This document shows positions 1 to 9,735 of a stretch of DNA of 64,000 nucleotides, piece after piece; position 1 is the first letter of the stretch; every line of letters begins with the position of its first letter. The position numbers and the translations under genes were made by a program. The DNA comes from Mycoplasmopsis equigenitalium (lineage in GTDB: Bacteria; Bacillota_I; Bacilli_A; Mycoplasmatales; Metamycoplasmataceae): NCBI RefSeq assembly GCF_024498255.1, contig NZ_CP101808.1, positions 359,345 through 423,344 on the forward strand. The letters are read 5' to 3'. The notes beneath the pieces were generated by a model, which saw nothing but the letters and a program-made list of their open reading frames with translations, searched no databases and was not told the origin of the DNA.

Positions 1-1
1 A

Positions 2-568
2 ATAAAAATAATAAGAAAGAACATTATATTACGAAATAAATGAGAATGAATTAAGCTTAAACATTTCGTTGATAATGAATTTATAAAATTACAAAGGGGG
101 AATATAATTCCTAAGTTCAGCAAGGATAATGAAAAATTTATATACCCTGTTTATTCATCTTCTGTTCATAACGATGGGCTAATGGGATATTATGATTCAT
201 TTATGTTTGATGAAAAATTAATAACATGATCTATTGATGGTGGCGGAAATTTCTTTTTACGGAATAAACATCAATATAATGTTACAAATGTTTGTGGTAT
301 TTTAAAAATAATCAAGCCAGAATTTGATTATGCATTTTTATATGAAATGCTAACTTATCAACATTTACAAATGACTTTTAACTATCAAAACAAAGCACAT
401 CCTAGTGTAATTAAAACTTTATACTCATTACCTATAGTGCCGATAAAACAACAAAAGAAAATAGCGGAAATGTTTAGCTTTTTCCACGAAAAAACAAAAT
501 TAGAAGAAGAAATATTATGCAAATATAAATCACAAAAAGAATATTTACTTACAAATATGTTTATATAA
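2..568 (+). CDS. hsdS: Type I restriction-modification specificity subunit HsdS, C-terminal part (runs off window start)
   Basis: The frame is open from base 2, with TGA read as Trp, so the gene starts left of the window; 188 residues are visible. The sequence begins in a WEWIKL-type segment that normally opens a target recognition domain, continues through a second TRD with GGGNFFLR, and ends in the conserved helical region (IKQQKKIAEMF) and the terminal motif YLLTNMFI. HsdS reads the bipartite DNA target for the HsdR/HsdM complex; the two TRDs each read one half. It converges on the next cassette with an 8-base tail overlap, the same geometry as at 2772-2779. No hsdM or hsdR lies in this window; they may be to the left. 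Confidence 0.85.
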
Positions 569-1105
569 AAAGATTGTTTAATAGATATTTTTTTTGAATA
601 AAGTATAACTCTTTTTCTCTTCTCATTCTTTTTAATTTTCAATCAATTAATTCAACTACTTTTCCTATTCTATTTTGAATATCAAAAGAACAATACGGGA
701 TTTTAATACCCTCCATTACAGATTGAATCAGCTGAGGCTGTCCGGAACCAGTGATGTATTTTTCTCATTTGATGGTTAGTAGCGATTGTTTCAAAAATAA
801 TTTATTTATAGGTCTTATTGGGCGTATAACCATTGCATTGCCATTAATCCACGACATTGGCTCGGTTATAAAAACAGTTCCGCTGTTCGATCCTCTACAA
901 GTTATGCACACTTCAGATTCTTCATGATTATATTCTGAATGCTGGCCAATTTTTCCATTAGCTCCATATACAGAATAAGCACCATTCCGGTCAATTGCCT
1001 GTCGCGAAAGAGTTTGAGGTTGATATAACTTGCATATTTCACCTAGTTTCTTTTTTTACATATTATGAAAAATCCTATCATAAATGTATTTCTTTTGAGA
1101 AATAA

Positions 1106-1181
1106 GATTATCAATGATTTTGTTTTGAGTTTCGATTCTGCTATCGATTAAATTTAAAAAAATAGCAATTTTTCTTTGTTC
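1106..1181 (-). repeat. Central conserved repeat of hsdS cassettes, copy 1
   Basis: Encodes the central helical spacer EQRKIAIFLNLIDSRIETQNKII of the cassette. It is nearly identical at DNA level to 2147-2221 read on the plus strand and more distantly similar to 3390-3460. Such central repeats can support exchange of single TRDs. Confidence 0.65.
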
Positions 1182-1645
1182 TTTTGAGCTAGGAATAAAA
1201 TGCTTTGTGAGCAAAAAATCATTGGTAAATATATTTAATAATCCGTGATTTCTGGCGCCTTCAACAGCAATGTTTGATATTTCTTTATGCCATTTGTTTG
1301 TTTCAAAATAATGCTCTAAAAAATCGGAATTTGCATTATAAGGATTGAAACAAATATACAAATTTGAAACAACGCCTATGTCAAATTTATTCAGTCTTTT
1401 GATAGTACCTCATGGATAATCTTTTGAATAGCTTTTGTTATAAGCGAAATCCCCCTTGAGTAATAAATAGTAATTAGACAGATCTTTACTAGCTACAGTT
1501 TTATTGAAAAATGTTTTTTGATTTATTATGCCATATTGCGCAGATAATGTAAGAGGGAGTAAAGAATTGTTTGTTTTGTTTTTTCTTGTAACTCTATATA
1601 CGAATTCAGACAAAGGCACTTTTATTCAATGATCATGAAATTTTC

Positions 1646-1664
1646 TAAATCTTAAATTAGGAAC
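1646..1664 (-). repeat. hsdS recombination-type repeat, copy A
   Basis: Plus-strand sequence TAAATCTTAAATTAGGAAC. On the minus strand it encodes VPNLRF at the 5' end of the cassette at 561-1664. It is identical over 19 bp to copy C (3911-3929), in the same orientation, and inverted relative to copy B (1688-1706). Only 23 bp separate A and B. Confidence 0.85.
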
Positions 1665-1687
1665 CTTCAGGTTATTTTATTTGTTAA

Positions 1688-1706
1688 GTTCCTAATTTAA
1701 GATTTA
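1688..1706 (+). repeat. hsdS recombination-type repeat, copy B (inverted)
   Basis: Exact reverse complement of copies A and C; encodes VPNLRF of the plus-strand cassette at 1688-2779. With copy C it bounds a ~2.2 kb segment whose inversion would exchange the cassette joined to the start codon at 3941. Confidence 0.85.
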
Positions 1707-2779
1707 AAAACTTTGAAGACTCCCGACTCCTTCTAAAGTTACATTCTTGCTGTAATTTTTTCTCGGGTGGTACACCTTTATCTTCAAATAGGAAATTTTA
1801 TAAGGGTACAATCCCCTTTATTAGATCTGGTGAAATTAATTCTGATAAAACAACATTATTTATTAATAACGACGCTTTAAAAAACTCTTCAGCAAAAATA
1901 GTTAAAAAAGGAGATTTGTTACTCGCATTATATGGAGCAACAAGTGGTGAAATTGGTATTTCAAAGATAGATGGTGCAATTAATCAAGCGATTCTATGTA
2001 TTCGTACCGAACAAGACAAGAACTTTATTAAATATCAGTGACAGAAGAATAAAACAAAAATTCTTGATACTTATTTGCAAGGTGGTCAAGGTAACTTATC
2101 TAGTCAATTAGTTGGTTCTTTAGTTTTTGGTTTTCCGAACTTAGACGAACAAAGAAAAATTGCTATTTTTTTAAATTTAATCGACGACAGAATTGAAACC
2201 CAAAACAAAATCATTAGTAAATATGAATCTCTAATAAAATCAATTATGCAGAAAATTTTTACTAATCAAGCTGTACTTAAAACAACAACTAAATTGCACA
2301 ATCTTATAAATATTTTTACTGGAAAAAGAAATGCAAATGAAGCAGTTGAAGGCGGTTCTTTTCCCTTCTTTACCTGCGGAAAAGAAATTTTAAGAATAGA
2401 TAAATACTCATTCGAAGGCGAAAGTTTGTTGATTTCCGGAAACGGAGAAATAGGACAAATCAAATATTTCAACGGAAAATTTGATGCATATCAAAGAACT
2501 TATGTTTTGCAAAATTCTAAAATTCCTATGTTGTATTTAAAAGCTTATTTGAGTTTTATATTACCTATGGTTATTGGAAAAAACAAGCAGCAAAGCGCTA
2601 TGCCTTATATAGTTCTTGAAACTTTAAAAAATATTGATATTCCTATAATAGATGATATAAATACAAATTTGATTATTGACTTGTTTAAAATTCTTGATAA
2701 AAAAGCAGAAAACGAAAAAAGGTATAGTGAACTCTTACTAAAAGAAAGGGCTTATCTAATGAATAATATGTTTATATAA
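1688..2779 (+). CDS. hsdS: Silent hsdS cassette, intact body but no start codon
   Basis: A full-length HsdS body (363 residues) open from VPNLRF at the repeat to the terminal YLMNNMFI. The first TRD contains FFSGGTPLSS and the GDLLLALYGATSGEIG motif; then comes the central helix EQRKIAIFLNLIDDRIETQNKII, a second TRD with FFTCGKEI and GNGEIGQIKYF, and the tail helix. Immediately upstream in frame is TAA and there is no usable start, so the cassette is silent as drawn. It would be expressed if the segment between 1688 and 3929 inverted. Internal starts such as 2075 would yield only half a protein. It converges with an 8-base overlap on the cassette at 2772-3941. Confidence 0.82.
2195..2235 (+). 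repeat. Central hsdS repeat, copy 2
   Basis: 41 bp encoding ETQNKIISKYESL; it matches the reverse complement of 3370-3410 with a single mismatch. It lies between the two TRDs of the plus-strand cassette. Confidence 0.8.
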
Positions 2780-3941
2780 ACAAATTATTCAGCAAATACT
2801 GTCTCTCTTTTTTATGCTGTTCTAGTATACTTTTTTCGATAAATAATCTAGATAAATATTTAAGTACAAGATTTGTAATTTTTAATTTTGTTTCAGTTGG
2901 GCATGGAATTTTATAATTTTCAACATCGCTTTTTCCAATGTTAAGTTGTGCAGCGCCTTGCGCTTTTTTTATCATTGATTTTTCAAAATTAAATGAATTT
3001 AAAACGATAAACAAATATTCTTGAAGCTTTATATCTTTCGAAAGTATCAATCCAACCCTCTGGTTTAATAGACAATTTTCAGCATCAACCATAGATACTC
3101 TTCCAACATTTCCGGTTAATGATACAAGAATATCTCCTTTTCTTAATAATTGATGGCTTTGTATATCGTAAGGGATTATGTCAATTTTATTCGCTTTTCT
3201 AGAAATGTATTGATTTCCAGTAACATTGCTAATTGTAATAATTTTGTAGCGACCATTTTCGAGATAGTCTTCAGATTTAAAAGCATATCCATTCTTTAAT
3301 GAGGCATATTTTTTTAATGCTTTTTTATCACTAAATGGATCATAAATTTTTAAATCAATAATTATTTTTATTAGAGATTCATATTTATTAATGATTTTGT
3401 TTTGGGTTTCGATTCTTTCGTCTATTAAGGATAGAAATTTTAAGATTTTAAGTTGTTCTTTTAATGATGGAATATACATTTTTGTTTTTTCTAATTTATC
3501 ATAGAAAAAATATGTTCTTACTCCACCTTCCTGAGTTCTTAATATTTTTTTGTTAAATTTCTCGGATTTTAAATAAATGTACAAATAATCATTAATAATT
3601 GATGGTTTCGTTTCAAAACATACATATAAAGAACTAACAATACATGGAGTATTTTCTTTATATAAACCAATAGAACCAACATTGATTCTAGCAGGGTTAT
3701 ATGCAAAATCACCTTTTTCTATATATTTATAGCCTTCTTTTGACAATTTTGTATAAGAAGCATCTCCCCATTGATCTTTTTGAAGGGCAAAGCCAACAGA
3801 ATTATTTATGGAATATGCGGGTAAATTTCATTCGCTTGATTTTGCTTTTCTACCTTTCTGAATTATGTGTGTTCCAATTGTAATTTCATTATAAGTATTA
3901 GAAAAAGAATTAAATCTTAAATTAGGAACATTGCGGAACAT
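2772..3941 (-). CDS. hsdS: Type I restriction-modification specificity subunit HsdS (cassette with a start codon)
   Basis: 389 residues, the normal HsdS size. It starts MFRNVPNLRF at 3941; the VPNLRF part lies in repeat copy C. TRD1 carries KGDFAYNPARINVGSIGLY, the central helix reads IDERIETQNKIINKYESL, and TRD2 carries KGDILVSLTGNVGRVSM and ends YLLNNLFI. TGA (codon 38) is Trp. It is the only cassette in the window with an ATG before VPNLRF, so it is the candidate expressed copy. No clear Shine-Dalgarno is visible before it. The divergent recombinase begins 56 bp away, so the two share a promoter region. Confidence 0.85.
3370..3410 (-). repeat. Central hsdS repeat, copy 3
   Basis: Reverse complement of 2195-2235 with one mismatch; encodes ETQNKIINKYESL between the TRDs of the minus-strand hsdS. 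Confidence 0.8.
3911..3929 (-). repeat. hsdS recombination-type repeat, copy C (at the expressed cassette)
   Basis: TAAATCTTAAATTAGGAAC on the plus strand, identical to copy A. It covers codons 5-10 of the hsdS with a start codon. A crossover here keeps the ATG and the first four codons and replaces the rest of the gene. Confidence 0.85.
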
Positions 3942-3997
3942 TAATCATAAAAAACTTCATTTTATAATTGTTTATAACCATAAAAGGAGGTAAATAT

Positions 3998-4912
3998 ATG
4001 GTAATAAAAGAAGTTGCTGAATTATGGAATGCGGATAAAAAACAATATGTTAAAGAATCAACATATTCTGCATATTCCTTAATTATTGTTAATCACATCA
4101 TCCCTTATTTTGGCGAAAAGGAAATGTTTGTTGAAGATGATGTGCAAAAGTTTGTGTTAGATTCTTTAAAAAAGGGGCTTAGCGAAAAAACGGTAAAAGA
4201 TGTTGTAGTCGTGATTAAGATGATTCAAAAGTTTGCTATAAAAAAGAATTTGATGGCATTAATGCCAATAGATATAAAATATCCCAAAAACTCAGCTAAA
4301 AAAGAGTTAAAAGTAATGTCTAAAGAAAACCAAAAAATGCTTTTAAGTTATTTAAATGATAATTTTTCATTTAAAAATTTAGGGATCGTAATTTGTTTAT
4401 GCTCGGGGTTAAGGATTGGAGAATTATGCGCTTTAAAATGGGAGAATTTTGATATTGGAAATAAAGTTGTTAAAATCAACCATTCACTACAGCGAATTTA
4501 TGTGGTTGATGGTGAAAGTAAATATACAAAAATAAAAGAAGATATGCCTAAAACAAAGGAATCAAATAGAGACATACCCTTAACTAATTATCTTTATTCG
4601 ATTATCAGACCATTAAAGAAAGTATGCAAGGATACATTTTATGTTTTAAGTAATGACGAAAAACCGATTGAGCCTAGAACTTATAGAAATTATTATAAGA
4701 GGATATTATTAAAACTAGGAATTCCGTATTTAAAATTTCATGGGTTAAGACACAGTTTTGCTACTAGATGTATAGAATCTAAAAACAACGTTAAAACTGT
4801 TAGTGTTATTCTTGGACATGCAAATGTAACTACCACTTTAAATCTCTATGTTCATCCTAATAATGACGAAAAAAAGAGATGTATAGAAAAAATGTTAAAA
4901 GATATTTTATAA
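3998..4912 (+). CDS. Tyrosine recombinase (Xer/integrase type), probable hsdS invertase
   Basis: 304 residues. The catalytic domain has the expected motif order: SGLRIGELCALKW (first Arg), then HGLRHSFATR (His-x-x-Arg), LGHANVTTT (His) and LYVHPN (nucleophile Tyr). The N-terminal ~100 residues look like a core-binding SAM-like domain (TYSAYSLIIVNHIIPYF). The start at 3998 is preceded by AAAGGAGG at good spacing; a TTG 30 bases upstream is less likely. Lying next to inverted hsdS cassettes, it is inferred to catalyse their inversion, as recombinases at phase-variable hsd loci of mycoplasmas and streptococci do. A housekeeping Xer role is less likely because of the location. Confidence 0.88.
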   Translation: MVIKEVAELWNADKKQYVKESTYSAYSLIIVNHIIPYFGEKEMFVEDDVQKFVLDSLKKGLSEKTVKDVVVVIKMIQKFAIKKNLMALMPIDIKYPKNSAKKELKVMSKENQKMLLSYLNDNFSFKNLGIVICLCSGLRIGELCALKWENFDIGNKVVKINHSLQRIYVVDGESKYTKIKEDMPKTKESNRDIPLTNYLYSIIRPLKKVCKDTFYVLSNDEKPIEPRTYRNYYKRILLKLGIPYLKFHGLRHSFATRCIESKNNVKTVSVILGHANVTTTLNLYVHPNNDEKKRCIEKMLKDIL

Positions 4913-5163
4913 ATTTAATTATTTAAACACCCGTTTTTAAAAACTAAGAATTATTTTATTTTAGATTTCATCACGTAGCGAAGTTATCGACGCACTTGAT
5001 AACGACAACTTTTAATTTAGGTAATTATCGATATTTATAGTGTTATAAATCCTTAAATAAATCATATATAAGGATTACAAAAATAACAGTTTAGATATAA
5101 AAGCTCCTCATTAATGCTATACTATAATATAAAAATATTATAGAAATAAGGGAAAGAGGAGAA
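4913..5163 (+). promoter_or_regulatory. Intergenic region with guaB promoter
   Basis: Contains a TATAAT -10 box at 5123-5128, about 36 bases before the guaB start, followed by GGAAAGAGGAG as ribosome binding site. Two inverted repeats lie upstream: GTTATC/GATAAC (4983-4988 and 4998-5003) and AATCCTTA/TAAGGATT (5048-5055 and 5069-5076). Either could terminate the recombinase transcript or bind a regulator; neither has a strong U-tract. Confidence 0.5.
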
Positions 5164-6321
5164 ATGGCAAAAATTTTAAAGGAGCCATCTAGAACATTTA
5201 GTGAATATTTATTAGTGCCAGGGTATTCATCAAAAGAATGTCGTGTTGAAAATGTAAATCTTAAAACACCAATTGTTAAATTTAAAAAAGGGACCAAGCC
5301 TATATTAAGTACAAATATTCCACTTGTTTCGGCAATTATGCAAGCTGTTAGCGATGATAAACTAGCAATTGCACTTGCTAAAGAAGGTGGAGTTGCTTTT
5401 ATTTTTGGTTCGCAAACCATTACTGACCAAGCAGCAATGGTTAAGCGTGTTAAAGAATATAAAATTACTCAAAGTATAATTGATAGCAATCCACAAATTC
5501 TTTTAGATAATAAAAATGAATTGGTTGTCGGTGCCGGTATTAATACTAGAGATTATAAAGAACGAATTCCGGCATTAGTTGCCGCCGGTGTCAATGTTTT
5601 ATGTATCGATTCGTCTGAAGGGTTTTCAGAGTGGCAAGCCGAAACGCTTAAATGAACTCATAAAAAATATGGCGATGAAGTAAAGATAGGCGCAGGAAAT
5701 ATAGTAGATAAAGAAGGGTTTTTATTTTTATCAGAAGCCGGCGCAGATTTTGTAAAAATTGGAATTGGTGGTGGCTCAATTTGTATTACTAGAGAGCAAA
5801 AAGGAATAGGTAGAGGACAAGCAACAGCTGTGATTGAAGTTGCTAAAGCACGCGATGAATATTTTAAAAAGAGTGGTATTTATGTTCCTGTTTGTGCTGA
5901 TGGCGGGATTGTTTATGATTATCATATGACGCTTGCTTTAGCTATGGGCGCTGATTTTATTATGCTTGGACGCTACTTTGCTCGTTTTGATGAATCACCT
6001 TCAAAAAAACTAATTGTAAATGATAAAGAAGTAAAAGAATATTGAGGAGAAGGATCTAGTCGTGCTCGTAACTGACAGCGCTATGATTTAGGCGGAGATG
6101 CTAAATTAAAATTTGAAGAAGGCGTTGATTCTTATGTTCCTTATGCTGGAAGTTTACATGATAATTTGGCGCTTTCGCTTAATAAAATTAAAGCAACAAT
6201 GTGCAATTGTGGCTTATTAAATTTAGCTGACTTTCGACAAAATGCAAAAATCACGCTTGTCTCACCAGCTAGTATTACTGAGGGCGGCGCTCACGATGTA
6301 ATACTAAAACCCAAAAAATAA
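5164..6321 (+). CDS. guaB: IMP dehydrogenase, short form without CBS domains
   Basis: 385 residues; oxidises IMP to XMP with NAD+, the committed step to GMP. The catalytic loop [18 protein letters not shown] carries the nucleophile Cys, followed by the phosphate-binding CADGGI and the flap region ending [11 protein letters not shown], which is diagnostic of IMPDH rather than GMP reductase. Typical IMPDHs are near 490 residues: the tandem CBS (Bateman) insert, expected around residue 95, is absent, and the sequence goes directly from VKRVKEYKI to [12 protein letters not shown] is Trp at several places. guaA follows after 13 bases, so the two probably form one operon. Confidence 0.9.
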
Positions 6322-6334
6322 CACAAGGAGTTTT

Positions 6335-7876
6335 ATGGAAAAAGAATTTATTCTTGTTTTAGACTTTGGCGGTCAATATAACCAATTAATAGCTCGTCGT
6401 GTTCGTGAAAATGGGGTTTATTGTATTGTGAAATCATATAAAACGTCGATTTCTGAAATTAAAAAACTTAATCCTAAAGGAATTATTTTAACTGGTGGTC
6501 CTAATAGTGTTTATGATCAAAGTTCTCCACATGCAGATAAGGAACTTTTTGAATTAGAGATTCCGATTTTAGGTATTTGCTATGGAGCCCAATTAATGGC
6601 TTACACGCTTGGCGGTAAAGTAGCTACTGCACCAATTAGTGAATATGGTAAAACGATAGTTAAAACTAATAATAAAGCTAAGCTTTTTACTAATGTATCA
6701 CAAGAAACAAATACTTGAATGAGTCATACTGACTATATTAAAGAAATGCCACAGGGTTTTATTAAAACAGCTCAAAGTAGTAATTGTCCTGTTGTTGCGA
6801 TGGAAAATAACAAGTTAAATTTGTATGCAGTACAATTTCATCCTGAAGTTACCCATACAAAAGAAGGTAATAAAATGTTTAAAGCATTTCTTTTTGATAT
6901 TTGTAAATGTAAGAAAGATTGAAAAATGAAAGCATTTGTTAAAGATCAAGTTTTAAGCATTCGCAAGAAAGTAGGAAACGGTAAAGCACTTTGTGCTCTT
7001 TCTGGTGGTGTGGATTCTTCAGTGGCCGCTGTAATAATGGCCAAGGCAATCGGTAAACAATTGACGTGTGTTTTTGTCGATCATGGGCTATTAAGAAAAA
7101 ACGAGGCTGAAGAAGTTACTAAAGTGTTTGGAAAAGAGGGGAGTTATGATATCAACTTTGTTAAGGTTGATGCTCGAGAACGATTTTACACAAAACTAAA
7201 AGGTGTTACCGACCCTGAAATCAAGCGTAAAGTGATTGGTGAAGAATTTATACGTGTCTTTGAAGAAGAAGCTAAAAGAATTGGGGCGGTAGATTTTTTA
7301 GTTCAAGGAACAATTTATCCTGACGTCATTGAAAGTGGTTTGGGTGATTCAGCGGTAATTAAATCGCACCATAATGTTGGTGGATTACCAGAATATGTTG
7401 ATTTTAAAGAAATTATTGAACCGCTAAGAGATTTATTTAAAGATGAAGTAAGAAAAGTTGGTCTAGAACTAGGGCTATCAGATGATCTTGTTTATCGTCA
7501 ACCATTTCCGGGACCAGGATTAGGAATTAGAATTATCGGCGAGGTCACAGCTGAAAAAGTAAATATTGTTCAAGAAGCCGATTATATTTTTCGTGAGGAA
7601 ATTACAAAGGCAGGTTTAAATAAAAAAGTCAGCCAATATTTTGCAGCTTTAAGCAATATGAAATCGGTTGGTGTTAAAGGTGATTTTCGAACTTATGATT
7701 ACGCAATTGTTTTAAGAGCGATTAGTACAGAGGATTTTATGACAGCAGAAGCGATTCATTTACCTTGAAATTTGTTAGAGAAAGTGACTAGCCGAATCGT
7801 TAACGAAGTTAAACATATTAATCGTGTCTTCTACGATTGCACTGGTAAGCCTCCTGGTACAGTTGAGTTTGAATAA
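6335..7876 (+). CDS. guaA: GMP synthase (glutamine-hydrolysing)
   Basis: 513 residues. Class I glutamine amidotransferase domain first: [12 protein letters not shown] has the catalytic Cys, and [10 protein letters not shown] supplies His and Glu. The ATP-pyrophosphatase domain follows, with the P-loop LSGGVDSSV, and then the dimerisation domain with [13 protein letters not shown]; it ends PPGTVEFE as usual for GuaA. It converts XMP to GMP. AAGGAG precedes the ATG. Together with guaB this gives a complete IMP-to-GMP route, which many mycoplasmas lack. Confidence 0.95.
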
Positions 7877-7877
7877 A

Positions 7878-7903
7878 AAAACCCGTAAACTCGGGTTTTT
7901 TTA
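7878..7903. terminator. Bidirectional rho-independent terminator between guaA and the lipoprotein gene
   Basis: Stem AACCCG/CGGGTT (7880-7885 and 7892-7897) with a 6-base loop, flanked by an A-run on the left and T-run on the right, so it can serve both convergent genes. Confidence 0.85.
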
Positions 7904-7913
7904 TTTTGTGTAA

Positions 7914-9149
7914 TTAAACGCCAGGTTTGATTTGTTCAACGTTGTCTTTAGTAATAATAACTGGTTCAATAATAACTGATTTAATGAATTTTTTACTTTT
8001 ACCATCAGCACTTGTTACTTGATATGCTGGATCTGTTGACACAATTCTGAATTTGTATTTAAGGTCAGGTGCGTATTTTTTAATAGCTGCTTCCATTTCT
8101 TCAGGAGTTAAGTCAACATCTTTGCCTGCTTCTTTTGATTTTTCATATAATGCTTTAATCATTAATGAAGCAATTTCTGTAGTACGTGAGTCAGGTTTGT
8201 CAATGGTTATCATTTGTTTACCATTTTTAATGTGATTGTATGCTGTTTCGTTAGCGTCTAATCCGGTAAGGATAACGTTGTTAATTTCTGCATCTGCTAG
8301 TGCTTCCACCATTACGTTTGCCATACCATCGTTAGGTACTAAAATACCCACAACATTATCTTTGTCTTCTACTTTGAGTTTTTCTAGTTCAGTAGCAATT
8401 CTATTTTTTGCTAGCGCATAGTTTCAATCTGGTGTACCAGCGATACTAAAACTGTCATTAAGGATACCATTAACAAGGTTAGGGTCGATTTCTTGAGCTT
8501 TTTTAATTAAGGCAACAGCAGGGTCGTAGAATAATCTCGCATTGTTATCGGCAGGGTCACCACCAACGGTGTAGAAAATACCCTTTTCTGCTAATTTGTG
8601 AGCTTTTACTCATTCAAGCATTGTTGTTTCGTCATCAAAGATGTTATCTTTGCCTTCTCCTGGTTCTTGATATTTGTAAATACCCGACAAGAATGCTAGA
8701 CCTTGTAATTCACCAACACGTTCATTATCGAATGATACATATCAGTTGTAGTTATCACTAATTGCAGGAATTAATTTGTCGTATGCAATAACAGTCACAT
8801 TACGTTCTTTAGCATTTTGAACAGCTGTTGCTGCACCAGTATCGGTTGGAGCTAGCAATAAGTATTTAATTGTGCTGTGTGCATCAAGTTGTGTTTGAAT
8901 TCATGAGTTTTGATCTGATTGACTTTTAATAATATTAGCAACAGTTGGTAAACCTTGTTTTTCTAATGCAGCTTCAGCTGCTGATTTTGCTTTTACTCAT
9001 ATTGGGTTTTCAGGGTCGGTCATTACGACTGCAACAAGTTTTCCGTCTTCACTTCCACCACCTGTTGGTCCACATGATGTTGCAACTGCTGTAGTAATCG
9101 CAGCACCAACACCGAAAATTGACATTAAAATTTTCTTAGTTTTAGACAT
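7914..9149 (-). CDS. Sugar-type ABC transporter substrate-binding lipoprotein (XylF/ribose-binding-like)
   Basis: 411 residues. The N-terminus is a lipoprotein signal: positively charged start, hydrophobic stretch and lipobox VATSC near residue 26. The body is a periplasmic-binding fold of the ribose/xylose group: VVMTDPENPIWVKAK, LLLAPTDTGAA, VIAYDKLI, GDPADNNA, VGILVPNDGMAN and ILTGLDANE. AGGAGA precedes the ATG. No ABC ATPase or permease lies next to it, so its partner transporter must be encoded elsewhere or it has become a surface binding protein. The exact sugar cannot be deduced. Confidence 0.85.
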
Positions 9150-9400
9150 TTAAATCTCCTCTCTTTTCTTATTTATTTGTCATATAGAAATTATATATAA
9201 AAACGTTTCCACGTTACAAAAAGCAGAACAAAACGTCCAAAAAATGTGAAATATTTCCATATTTTATTGCCTTGTCATCTAAGTAAAAAATTAGCATTTT
9301 TTGATATATGAAAGTTGATGGAAAAAATCAAGGATTTTGCTTGGTTTTTAATTCTATGTATGGTAAACTTAATTTGCTACAAAATAAAAAGGAGATATGT

Positions 9401-9706
9401 ATGTTAATTAATACAACTAAAGAGGGGATTGGAAACGGTCTTGACAAAGGCCTAAAAATCTTAAATTTTCACGCTGTATGATGTCCACCATGTAAAATGT
9501 TAAAGCCTGTTTTAGAAGAACTTGCTGAAAAACAAAATCTAGATATTTATCGAATTGATATTGATGAAAATAAAGCATTCGCGATTGAAAGACAAATCGC
9601 TTCAATTCCAACTACTTTTATTTACAAAGATGGTAAAGAAGTTGCAAAACTAATGGGATATATGTCATACGAAGATTTGCTTGTACAAATCGAAAAATTT
9701 AAATAA
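9401..9706 (+). CDS. trxA: Thioredoxin with WCPPC active site
   Basis: 101 residues, thioredoxin fold size. The active site reads WCPPC (the Trp is a TGA codon) instead of the usual WCGPC, followed by KMLKPVLEELA. The cis-proline region IASIPTTFIYKDGKEV is intact. The start ATG at 9401 has AAAAGGAG 7 bases upstream; the ATG at 9397 is out of frame. It is expected to keep cytoplasmic thiols reduced with thioredoxin reductase. The Gly-to-Pro change in the CXXC is expected to alter redox potential. Confidence 0.9.
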
Positions 9707-9735
9707 AAAACAACCGCCTATTGTGGTTGTTTTTT
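9707..9735. terminator. Terminator after trxA
   Basis: Stem AACAACC/GGTTGTT (9709-9715 and 9725-9731) followed by six T. The stop codon of the convergent minus-strand gene (9718-9720) lies in its loop. Confidence 0.8.

Larger units (their letters stand above)
561..1664 (-). pseudogene. hsdS: Silent hsdS cassette, no start codon and an internal stop
   Basis: Read on the minus strand the frame opens at VPNLRF (inside the 19-bp repeat at 1646-1664), passes through a first TRD and the central helix EQRKIAIFLNLIDSRIETQNKII, then meets an in-frame TAA at 1056-1058. It resumes directly with KKLGEICKL and a full second TRD, ending YLLNNLFI. All of this is one frame (368 codons including stops), so the stop falls exactly between the two half-proteins. 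No ATG, GTG or TTG lies upstream of VPNLRF before an in-frame stop. It is therefore best read as a storage cassette. The first half alone could act as a half-subunit after recombination, because single-TRD HsdS proteins can dimerise in some type I systems. Confidence 0.8.

Noticed and set aside
385..642. Minus-strand 85-residue open frame
   Set aside because: It is antisense to the end of the first hsdS and out of frame with the second cassette's conserved C-terminus.
4981..5010. Chromosome dimer (dif) site next to the recombinase
   Set aside because: The GTTATC/GATAAC repeat is too short and its spacing does not resemble a 28-bp dif site.
8053..8421. Plus-strand open frames over the sugar-binding lipoprotein
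   Set aside because: They lie opposite a full-length recognised gene, lack ribosome binding sites and show no family features.
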